Shown here: in pieces, positions 45,961 through 57,347 of the stretch
How positions within the stretch are numbered: position 1 is the first letter of the stretch
How the letters are laid out: each line of letters starts with the position of its first letter
NCBI RefSeq assembly: GCF_029227915.1
Contig: NC_079877.1
Coordinates: forward strand, 27,059,851 to 27,119,850
DNA: 60,000 nucleotides
Source of the DNA: Hydractinia symbiolongicarpus
Taxonomy: Eukaryota > Cnidaria > Hydrozoa > Anthoathecata > Hydractiniidae
Direction: 5' to 3'
Notes under the pieces: generated by a model
What the model saw: the letters and a program-made list of their open reading frames with translations, nothing else
Database searches by the model: none
Told to the model about the DNA's origin: nothing
Made by a program: the position numbers and the translations under genes

Positions 45961-47690
45961 ATTTCAAAAAGGAATGAGTAGAGATCACGTTAGAGTATGT
46001 CACTGCAATTATTGTTTCCAGAGGTTTTTATATTTGTAAAAACACAACTTGGACGGAAGCATGAATGGGATAGACTGCATGAAAAGAATTGGCAACAGAA
46101 AAGCATCATTGGATATTGATCCTTATGCATGTGCAGTCAAAATAAAAAAAAAACGATTCTTTGAAAGTATGACAACAGTAAGACATTGAGACAAATTGTT
46201 TATTTCTTCAAAAAATAGAAGGTCGAAAAGACATTAGACATGTGAAGTCATGGATGCACAGACCAACTCCGAGATATCTCTACAACTGGTAAGATGACAT
46301 TGGATATAAGGAATGGATTTATTAACAGTTTATATGCTTATACTGAAGCTTGTGTAGATAAAAAGATGATGAAAGCAACGAATCGAATACTGATTTCAAC
46401 ATAAAAACCATTGAAGGGGGGGGGGAAAGAAAATGAAGATGAGAACGTTAACAAGAATGTAGACGAAGTCATTATTTTGGACTAATTTTTAGCCTCGACT
46501 TTTTCTCCCTAATACGGTATACATCATAGTAGAGGTAATTCTTTTAGATAAGTATATATTAAAAGAAAAGAAACACAATTTTTTGATTTTAGTTTAGATG
46601 TTTTTTTTAAGTAAATTAGCGTTTCAGTTCGAAGTGTTTCAGTTCGTCCACCAACTCAACTGTGCATAGCCTCAATCGCAGCGAATGTCCTAAAATCAAT
46701 TTCTTGTTTCAATTACAATTACGGCGAGGGAGTTTTTGTGTATTTAATTTTTCATTTGGACTTAAGAAGCCGTGCGAACACAACAACCGCACAGCAAGAC
46801 AAATCTCAATCCTTTTGCTGAACGCTCAACAGAAAGAATGAAACCAACCGACCGAGGTGCAATCTCACGGCTTTCGCAAGGAAGCAACGCGCTTTTATTA
46901 GACCAGTGAAATCTAACACGAGGCTGGCTGTTTTTTGTCTGATTTTTTTATATCTTTTCGCTAATAATAAGGACACAACTCCAAAACTTAGCCTAATTTT
47001 GTTCTTATAGTTTTTCTTAAAGTTCGATCTGAATTTTAAGTGTTTATATAAGAAATGAGGGTGCTTTTTCTGCTAAAGAAGCTTCGTAATTGTCTGTAGG
47101 TGATTTGCAAGCAAATGTAATTAACGGTAGCTTAAAACGAGAGTTGTAGATTTCATATTATCCAAAGCATTTACCACAATAGTACCACAAAGTCTCCCGT
47201 AGTTCGGTAGACACACTCTTTTTTTTTTCTCCCTAGACTACATTTTTACTCGACATTTATAATCTATAATTTCTCAGATATTAATATCAAAAAGATAAGC
47301 GTCGGAATAATTCTGTGCACTTTGTCACAACGTGCCACACAAATTTAGAGCGTAGTTGTTTTGCGTTTGTTCTCCTTCTTCTACGATTTTATTGTTTGGT
47401 TACCTGTTTTAGTCCTTACGTTTTCAGAGATACAAAATATATTAACATTCATTTTTTCGTTATTTCAAACCACCGAGGGTTAAAGTCAGAAAATTGACCT
47501 CGTCCTGTGATGACGTCGTAAGCATCTAAGGCCGAAAGGAAGGAGCCCAAAGAGAAAGCTCGTTTTAAAAATGTTTTGACTAGTACTCTAATAATTAGCA
47601 ATTATAATTAAAAAATTTTTTTGTTTGATTAAACGGTTTTCTGTATCCTTTTAGGTAATATTACTTTCGCTCGTCACTTTAAAGGAGAGG
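45961..47690. other. Intergenic, no gene recognised
   Basis: No convincing gene. G-runs at about 46415 and T-runs at 47220. Confidence 0.4.
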
Positions 47691-48616
47691 CGAACTGCGC
47701 TGCAGCATCGCTGCTAAATAAAAAGTTTATAATAAGTGTTGATTTTAAAGATCAGATCGACTGGCTTGGTCGTCTGCTCCATAATAAATCCCCATTATAA
47801 ATCAACATTGTTTACCTCCTCCTGAGTGCTGAATTATTTATAATTGAGTATTTTCTTCGCATTTAGTGATGGTCACGGGTCAATGTTCAAAAACAATTAA
47901 ACAAGAAAAAGTTGAAAATCAAAATAGAAAAAATGTTAAGCAAAATGTGACAAACATATATTTATTATGTTTCACTGCTGAACTTACTGAACAAGTTTGC
48001 GAGTAAAGATAAAGAGTGTAAAGATTCGTGAATAAGATGAAGCCACCATATTGCACGTTCGATTTGTTGTAGAATGTTTCCGGTCTGTATATTTATCTAA
48101 ATTTAGCGACATCTCATCATAACAAGCTTCATCGTTCGAAGTTCGCAGTATGTTGTAAAAAAGGGACTCAAAACATTACAAAAAAATTATTGTTGTTGGT
48201 CATTACAGATATTTATTAAGTTTAAAGAAGTTTATAAAATGCTGTTACTACTATCGTACGTTAAATATTCTTAACTAGTCGTTAGCCCGTGGAAAAATCC
48301 ACGGGGTCGCCCGTCCTTTAAATTAACCCGTTGCGGGACACGGCTTTCGCGGACACACAGACAGACAGACGACGGCTATTATTAAAGAGATTATCTCAAG
48401 CCTAAGATCTTACTTTTGGTGTTTACAAGTAGTACATCCAAAACCTACTTATTTTCACTCCATGAAAATTTTGTAAGGATGTCAAATCCAGTTATTTATT
48501 TCTTAATACAGTAGTTATCTTAGTAGATTTTAGGATTTAGAAATCTATAATTTTTTTCACTCACTTAAATTTATTTTTTGGCTGACACAAAATAATTTTT
48601 TGTTCACCTCTACTTT
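47691..48616 (-). mobile_element. TIR element (MITE-like), copy 2, inverted
   Basis: Ends AAAGGAGAGGCGAAC (47691) and GTTCACCTCTACTTT (48602-48616). Its reverse complement follows copy 1 through blocks such as CAAAATTTTCATGG, GTAGGTTTTGGATGTACT and GGACTCAAAACATTA. It contains the mini-Helitron at 48275-48390. Possible TTTA/TA target duplication at both edges. Confidence 0.75.
48275..48390 (-). mobile_element. Mini-Helitron, 116 bp
   Basis: On minus: A|TCTCTTTAATAATAGCC start (48390), a GTCTGTCTGTCTGTGTGTCC tract, stem CCCGTGGATTTTTCCACGGG, then CTAG|T at 48275. Essentially only the two ends remain. Confidence 0.75.
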
Positions 48617-51600
48617 AACAAAATAACCAAAACGTTCTGTTCGCAAGACCGCAAAGTTATATCCTTTTTTGTTTGGTGAAAAATTCACTTTAGTTTATGA
48701 CAAATTTGACAGGTAACAACCACCAGCCTTCACAGAACGACCAGATAAACCAGCGGCGAATGGATAGTTTATACAGAACGATCAGAGAACCGAGAGCGAA
48801 CCAACAGTAATGGTGATAGAACGACCAGTCTAAATTATTAATATTAAAGAAAAAACGTAAAAAAGAAACGTAAAAAAGAAGACATTTAAAAACATTGCAA
48901 AAATAACCTCGCTCTAAATCTGTCCACGCGTTGTGACAAAAAACGCGGATTATTTCGGCAATGATACGAAAAATTAAATTAAAAGTAAAAATTAAAAGCA
49001 AGCAACTGGGAGCTGAGCCATCGTTTGCTTTCAGTGCAGAAAGTCGTGAGATCACACCCGACCTTGGTATGTCAAATTTGTCCTTCCTGTTTAACGTTCA
49101 GCAAGAGAGTAGGATTGGTAACTTAGCCAGATGTCTAGTTAAGCCGTTCTTGTGCTCGCATGTCTTCCGTAGCTCAAACCGGAGAATAAAACACACTAGG
49201 ATTATAAACTAAAAAGGCTATCCTGTGTGAAAATTTGTAATAACTAAAAACAAAAAATATAAACATAAATAAATATCGCAGGAATTCAATTTCGCCATCA
49301 TACAATATAACTTAAGTTGCGGGGATTACCTGTTGCAACATTTTCTAAACGAAAATTCACAGGAAAATACAACTTTTACTAAAATGTGTTGCAGTTTAGG
49401 TTTTACCTTCTTTTGCGCTAAGGGTTATGGCGATGGCGATTCCGACGACAATTTAGGAAATGAACACTCCCAAGGTTAGTGTTTGCACCCACCTGCACGG
49501 AGTTCCAAGTTCTTTCACTGCCAGTTCTCTCGTTCGCTGTGGGTTGTTTGGTTGTTCTGTTCGTTTGCAGCTGGTTTTATGTTGTTCTGTGAAGACTGAT
49601 GGTTTCCTGTTTAGACCTTAAGGCGTAAATCTCATTTCGGTTATCTTCTTAGCATTCTTATATAAAAAAACGCGTGCATGGGCACTAATTTTACATCGGA
49701 ATAAACCTTTTGCCATAAGTTGAGATAAATCATAAAGGCTCGTTTCCAATTGACTGCATTTTCCACTTGTTCACAGATACTCACGAGATTCTTTGTTATA
49801 ACGTCAAACGCATATTTATTTTTGTCACATGTCCAGCCTTTTTCTTATATATATTTTTATTTTTTTTATGCTACATTAATATATGAATTGTAAAACCAAG
49901 GAGGTAAAACTGAGGCACAAGTTTTACAAAAACGGAATATTCTGCAGAAATTTCTCCATCTTTTCTTGTCATTTTTTAGGCATTAATCGCATTTAGTCAG
50001 CAAAAAAAGTGGGCTTAAAAGCACAAAAATAACTTGATGTAGTGTCTTTGCTGAAAACAGGAAGAAAAAAAAACGATAACAAATATTCTAAAAAACATCA
50101 CTTACTCTCTTGCTCTGCTTTCTTCCTTTCTGCTAAACTTTTGACGATCAAAACATGCTCGGATGCGTTTTATGCACTCTTCGGCACGGAGTTTTTTTCA
50201 CATTTCTTAAAAGGAGCTTTACATAGAAACATTTTAAATTCCCTGAGGAGTGTTGCTACTCACGGTTGAATGATTCTTTTTTTAATGAGTTTTCAACAAA
50301 TATCGCGAGCGTCGTAAACAATAGCTATTTTTAAATTCACAAGAAAAGGTGCAGGTTTTGACATGCAAATTATATGCAAATTCTATAAAAAATATCGTCA
50401 TTTTTCTTGTGGTAATAATGCAGATTAATGTAAAATTTAACCTTTTTCCCGAGAATATATTCGAAATCAGTATTCTTTCGATCTCACGGTGGTTATGAAA
50501 ATCACGCTCCTGTACTGAGCGACTGAAGGGTTGATTCCACGACTCTATAATTTAGGCGAAAGCATTTCACTAGAAAAAATTCTGCTGGGAATACCCAATA
50601 AATGATAAATTTCACAAAAAGTTGCTCGTTTTCCATTCATAAGTAAAAACACTAAACAGGCAAGTTTAATGTCAGTTGAGTACTCCTCATTTTCAGATGT
50701 TGTCGTCGAAAACAAATACAGTAAACAAATCAGATTTAGTATAAATGCACGCGTCTATTTTTTTACCGTTTTCTATCTTCTTCCCGCTCTTTAAATAAAA
50801 TTAACAAACTGATATTATATGTTCCTGCAAGAATGAAATGAAAAACAAACTTTTGACAAAAACAGAAGTGAATTCTCTTTTTGTTGATTTTTGTTTCATT
50901 CTTTAATCTATTTAAAAGTTTTACTTAAGTTAAGGCGGATGCAAATGCGCCGAAATTTTCGTCAAAAGTCCTCAAAATCGAAAGAAACAGAAAGTTTCGA
51001 CGCATTCGAGATAAACATATTTTCGTTAAAATTAAAAAGAAAGAAAAAATCGAGATTGATAGAGTTTGATGACGTTTGTTTTCGAACAAGCCTTTCATTC
51101 GAGTTGTTTTCTTTAATTTTTTTTCTTTTATAACTGCGTTGAGTGCAAAAACATAAAAGATGGAGATGTCTTTCGAATGTTTTTCGCATGCGACTGTTAA
51201 GGGGTCATAAGTGACTTAAGATCCACGAACCTAGAGAAGATCTAGGAACAGCACTCAAATTAAAAGTGAATGTGAGATCCCTTTGCCGTTTGTTTCCTTA
51301 ATAGCTCTTTTAGTTTTTCTGCGATGATATTTACTGAGTTGTTACATTCATCTATTAGACGATTAGACAACTATGCTCAATTTGTAGATCCCATATATTT
51401 CAGAAACTTAGATATTGGCCATTGCTGGAAACTTAATTTCTATGACATCCCTTATAATCGGGGAATATTATAAATTTTGTTGGGTTTATCCTTAGTAACT
51501 CACTACACAACTTTATTTTATCAAGAAAAAACTAGAAAATTAAAAAAAAAAGGTTGCGAAGCATTCTCGCAAGTTTCAAGCAAAATTTGTTCATCAAGAA

Positions 51601-54600
51601 CCAGAGGCGGCAATGTTCGCGGGATATGGGCTTTGAAGCTGTTAGCACCCTCTCCCTCCCTGCTGTAGTCAGTATTGGACAAAGCTTAGGATCATTTGAC
51701 ACTCAGTTTTGCGAAAACGGCGTACTGATTCTGTAGAGTAATTTTTGTTTTGCCGAAATACAATTTTGCTACACTAGAATTTAATTTCGAGGAGCCATCC
51801 ACATTCAGGAAAATTGCAAGAACTTATTGAACATTTCAAATCACCTGCTCTGGTATATTGTTTAGGAATTTTTAGGAAATGTGACAGGACTACACACTTT
51901 TTTGTAAGAACAACTGTATAAGGACAAAGCCCAAATATTTTCCGATGAATAAAAACAAAACTATTTTCACAACTAACAACCTGAGTCAGAATTTTGTTAG
52001 TAAATAAGAACAAACCAGAATCTGAATTTTCTTGCCCTTGTTTTAAACTACGGTAAAGTTTTATAAGTGAGAACAAAGTAGGGCTTAATTCGGAAGTTGT
52101 GTAGGCATTAAAACAACGCAAGAATAAATCAGACAAAAACGGTTGCAGAATATAATAGAAGAATATTTATCTCCCCCTCCCTCCCCCCCAAAAAAGAAAA
52201 ATACCTATAAGACCCATAAGAAAACGACAAAAACTATTTCAAAACATCATCTATGTTACAGACATAATCACACAGAAATTTTAGAAGTTACAACAATGGT
52301 TTTTATACATAGAAGTGCACGCACAAGACCTAGTTTCATTCAGTTTGTCTGACTTATTGCAAACAAAAAAACGTGTTTTTATAATAAGAAACATGATCAT
52401 AAGAAACACCAGGCTGATATTACAAGAACTTTTAACTGTAACTTAATAAAAAAAACAATTTTAAAGCGACTGGTTTTTGCTGAAAAGTATTTCACAGTCG
52501 AATGTTCTTCTACAATATTTTCTTTCGTTTTCTCAATTCCTTTTAGAGGAGGAAAATTAGTCCATTAGTTTATTTACTTAGTAATATGCCACAAGTACCA
52601 TTCTTCTTATAAATTTATTAAATATTTATTAAAGCCTAGTATATTTATTATTGCTAAAAAATGAACTCTTTCCAAGGTTATTTATTTATCTATTTTGTTC
52701 CAAAAATTCAAAATTTTAAAAATAACTCCTGCCAAAATATAAAAAACTCAAGACAGTAATAATGATGCACCACAAAAAGATTTTCTGGTACTGAAAAACT
52801 TACCAACATACTAATCTACCATACTGAACACAAAAGTTACGAAAAACACGAAATTTGATTAAGATTATGGGGTTTTACATTCTTAAAGGGTCATTCAAGA
52901 GTAGTTTTTACGTATCATAACTTAGCTATACCACATTATTGTAAGCTCATAAAACACAATGCAAAAACATAGGGTTAGAAGCGTAAATAAAATGATAAAG
53001 CTCTAAAAAAAAATTTATCTTTATAAATATTTTTATACATGTCCAAGCTTAATCTCCCAAGAACAATAATTACATTGACGGCCACCACCATTATCGAACA
53101 AAAGTCCACTTGGTCATTCGCGACTTCACACGTCGTGCATAACTTACTTCTTGAAAAATTTATTGCGAGGTTCGAGTGTTGAAGAATTTAACAACATGCG
53201 AAAGTAGGTAGCTAAACAAAGTAGAATTTTTAGGTAAAGGCACCGTTTGATAAAATTGTTCAGATTTAGAACATATATCACTAAAAAGACGCTAGTAGAA
53301 ACAGTGCAAAAGTTTTTAACCACAAATGAGGAAATACCTTAAAGAATGAAGAGGTATATTTTCCCCATGTTGTTTTGGATTGGTGACTTAAATTTATTTC
53401 CACGATGCAACAAAAATAGAAGCAACTTGAATTTTAGGAAATATTTAAAAAGAGTATAAAGAGTTTTGTTAATACTTGTGGATTGAATTTTTTTCTTCCG
53501 ACTGTAGCTAGCTAATGATTCGATGGAAGGATGATAGCAAAAAATATTTTCCACGGTGGCCACAGGCACCAAAAAGTAATTTAGTTATCTAGGTACATCA
53601 AACCAAAGAAAAAACGTAAAAATAACTTTCAAATTCACTTCTCTTCCTCTGTATGAAAAGGATACCACAAACATGCCAATTCAAGCTGTTAATTTGGTAC
53701 CTTACGAGGACGGGGTGTAGGGGGGGGGGGGGGGCACAAAGCCTATTTATTGGCATTTTTAACTAACCTTTATTACAGCTGCTCGGTCCAAACTTATTTG
53801 ATCTAGTAGACAAAAAAATCACCTACCTTTTTGTGAAAAAATATCAGTCATATTTTCTTACACTGATTTTATATAATTTTAATTCTATCGAAATTTTGAG
53901 AATCTCAATAATTCTTTTGGTAGCAAACGTGCTCCACAATTTCGCTTCGCAAAAACTATTATGTTAAGTTTGGACACGTCATTAATCCTATTTCCCAATT
54001 TTTTCAGATTTACCCGAAAATCGAGAAAATATGGGGTGATTTTTTGCATTCTTTATAAGCAAATTATATAAAAACTTGAATAGCCGTGTTTAATAATTTT
54101 TATATGGCTGCCAGAAACTTTAAACAGGATGGTAAAATTCGTTCTAAAACAAGCAATTGAATTTCAACAAGATAGTGCACGGCGGGCACAACGAGCCGTC
54201 CTTTTGACCCTGAAAGTGCGTGTCAGAGGAGAAAAGAAACTTTTGAAATTTTTGGAAACTTTATTTTGGTCTTTTATACCAAAATTACAAAAAATCAGCA
54301 ACACTAAGTTTCTGCTGTTATTTTAACGAACCCCGCTCCCCCTCCCCCTCTCTCCGCCTCCGCATATTCAGTGGAGCGCACGAAGTGCTATAAAGCATCA
54401 TTACCCCGGACAGTTATTACTTACTCAGCAATTTTGTTTTACGGAAATAGTTTCCGTGAAACGTGCAAAATTTATATTTAATTTAAATAAAAACATATCC
54501 TTACAAAATTAATTGTCGGTAAGGTTAATCGGGCCGAACTTTAGACTTTCGTCAATGTTTATATTGCATTAAAAGGTGTAGCTACCTAACTGCATTTAGC

Positions 54601-56559
54601 ATTAGTTGGATTACTTGCAAATTTTCTTACAGTCAAATTTATTTGGCTACTTTTACTGGGTAGGATTGAAAGGTCTTGTATCAAACTGACTGTAACTCTA
54701 AAAAAAGCCATAAATAACGGCAGCGTTAGCTAGCTGCCTTTAGGATGCTCTCTCAAAAGCTACGTTTGTATATGGCTAAAAACGTGACAATATATTTAAC
54801 ATGTGAGAACATAAAAAGTAGACTAGCAAAAACAAACCTAATAAAAAATGTAAACAAACAGAGCAAATGCAAAAAGTCCTAAAAGTAATGTTAAATAAAA
54901 CTGTAATCATCAAAAAAAAGAAAAAGTATTCTCTTAGTTATCTCAAGAATAGCAAGAAAAAAGAGAAAAAGTTATAAAACTTTTCTTTAAAAACGATAGA
55001 GCTGCTTCATTTTTCGAATTTTGACTTTTGGTCTTTTTTTCTAAAAATCGAAACAGCTTTAATTCTGCATTGATCCTTAATTTTAACATAGCTAGAAAAT
55101 ATTAAAAAATCTCCCTTCCATAATGTCATGGGTTTGCTATTTCGTACGTGGTCAGCATGCCCTGCTTCTGGCCGACAGACATAAAACGGATATTAAAAAA
55201 TTATTTTCAATATTAACTCTTATTCTTATTTTCTACTTTATACATTTTTCCTGAACTTTTAGAAGCAGCACTTTCTCTTCTTGATGACATTTCTCTGCAT
55301 TCACCGACGCCATTTTCATCGGCGAAAATAAAGTTTTTATACCCATGGCCTCAGATTTATAATTTTTTTATGAAAAGGAAGTTTCTTTTTGGATTTAAAT
55401 TTAACCCATCCTGTTAATTTTTTAATTGTTGCACAAAGAAGCCCACTATTATGTTTTTATAATAATACATCATTTGTATAGTATAATATAAACCGTAATA
55501 AAGTTAAGTAAAAGTAAAAGGCGGAAAACCTCCTAATCAGTAATGATTTAATCTGGAGATACTATCAATGTACAACGTCAAAGACGGACGGTTTATATAC
55601 CCCTATTTTTTAGTACAATCTCTTTGTTTTCTACAAGAAAGTAAGACCACTCAGCTTATTAATGACCTCCTGAATAGGTATAGACCTAACTTTAATTGGT
55701 ACATGCCAAAAAACGCTACGGTGGCTTGCTCACGATAATCTCACAATTAAAAATAGCTATAAATAGACTCTCCGTAAATGAAATTGGCAGAACAAGCCTC
55801 AGCAATACGGTAGAAAGGCAAGCTGGCACAAGTGAACGAAAGTTTAGTTGATAATGTAAATGCTGGTTACTAAGTTGTATTTTAGATGAAGCTGATCCAC
55901 TTGACGTTCCTGTTTGCATTTGCAGCTCTTCTCTAATTTTAAAACGTTATTTAGCCTTCTCCCTTTATTTACTACTTCTCTCCTGTCCTTCCCCATCCTG
56001 CTCCCAAAAAAAGAAAAGCCTGTTAAACGATTACAGCTGGTAGTCATAGAAACTTAATATTATTCGTTGATTGGACGAATCCTGCATCAATATGGTGCTT
56101 TTACTGACTGATTTGATCGACAATAGATTCAATCTAGTGGTGCAGATGACAGCGTGGATTTGTGTGACGTCAAAGGACGTCACGCTGCATAAATACGTCG
56201 AACTTTTTGTATGACAGGAGGACAAATAATATCAAAAATAGAACTGCGGTAAAAATTGTATTATTTATTTAGCCTTCTATCTCCATCTAATCTATTTTTC
56301 ACTAAGCCGACACCACTTTTATTTAAAACCACTACGATTGAATAAGCCCCCACCTCAACCCTTATAAATACCAGAATTTCTCTTTTTAATTAACTACGGG
56401 GGAATAAATGTATCGAGATATAATTTCGTACCGCGAACTTATATCTGTGTTATCTTAATACTATGCAAGGCACTTGGTTTCAAAATAAGTCAGTATAACT
56501 TTAGAATTAACTTAATATTGTCGTATTAGTTGTTAAAAAATATTTTAATTGAGTTTTAG
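48617..56559. other. Long AT-rich stretch, probably intronic or intergenic
   Basis: No known domain found. One candidate 5' exon on + is 49384-49474: ATG, then MCCSLGFTFFCAKGYGDGDS, ending at donor CAAG|GTTAGT. Its phase 1 donor would fit the phase of the exon at 56560 and its acidic composition is similar, but the link across 7 kb is a guess. Homopolymer runs: C at about 52171-52190, G at about 53719-53733. Confidence 0.3.
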
Positions 56560-56760
56560 GTTCGTGTGAAGCATGGAGAGATGATGGATACGAAGATCAG
56601 TATCTAAACCCAGAGGAACATGTTATGGAAGAGAATTCAAATGATGGTAATAATGTTATAATAGATGACAATGACATGTATGATAAGTGATGTTTCTAAA
56701 TTAAAAATTTCTTGATTTTTTTTAACTCTAGATATGTGTTACGACTCGCCAGAAGAGTAA
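56560..56760 (+). CDS. Last two exons of an unrecognised gene
   Basis: Exon 56560-56646 lies between an acceptor (GAGTTTTAG) and a donor (GATG|GTAATA) and encodes SCEAWRDDGYEDQYLNPEEH then VMEENSNDD. The next exon starts at 56732 after TTAACTCTAG, adds MCYDSPEE and stops at TAA 56758-56760. Splice phases match. The frame then stays open for 32 more codons (PEDAFRPIRQYNHRRRLLSP and a basic Arg-rich end) to TAA at 56854-56856, which looks like coding sequence. Either this TAA is a recent nonsense change or the tail is used by another isoform. Family unknown; possibly a cytoplasmic tail or neuropeptide-like region. Confidence 0.45.
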
Positions 56761-57347
56761 CCAGAAGATGCATTTAGGCCAATCCGACAATATAACCATC
56801 GTCGAAGACTCTTAAGCCCTCCAGATGTCGTTCGAAGTCGCCGCCGTGTTGGTTAAGGCAACAAGTATAAATTATGCACCTTATAAGGCGATGCTTCGTG
56901 TTTGAAGAGAAAATCATGTCAAATTAACATTGTCGTTTTTGAATTCTTTATGTTCCATTAGTTGAAATACAAATTTTGTACGTATACTTTAGGCAGTAAT
57001 TTTCGCTATTTCCTTTTTTAGCGAGACTAACAAAGAAACAACCTTAGCTTAACGATTACCCTTAGCGTTTGCAAATCCATGATTCTGGGACCATCCTTGT
57101 TGACATAAAAGTAATTTTGACATCGCGTTAGTATTAATAACATCTGAATGCATGACAACTTACAAAAGTAATCGTTTTTATTCTTGTGAACTCTAGCAGA
57201 CGCTACATCTGTACTTATTGCATTTTTAACAGAAAAAATTTTAAAAAACTTACAAATAAATGTAAATCTGGGCTATTGAAAAGCTCCTCACAGCTTTTCT
57301 TCAAGGTTAGAGCAAGAAAAAGAACTTTCTTTTTACATATTTTTTTT

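Noticed and set aside
42645-48616. One 6-kb transposon with 0.9-kb terminal repeats
   Set aside because: Helitron sequence resumes directly after the left arm at 43579, so the left arm is a complete separate insertion.
48690-49055. 121-residue minus-strand frame
   Set aside because: Low-complexity aromatic composition without homology cues; overlaps another unsupported frame.
51774-52136. 120-residue minus-strand frame
   Set aside because: No recognisable domain; the opposite strand and flanks look non-coding.
53719-53735. G-run as a G-quadruplex
   Set aside because: A single homopolymer run; similar C- and G-runs occur elsewhere and may be slippage.
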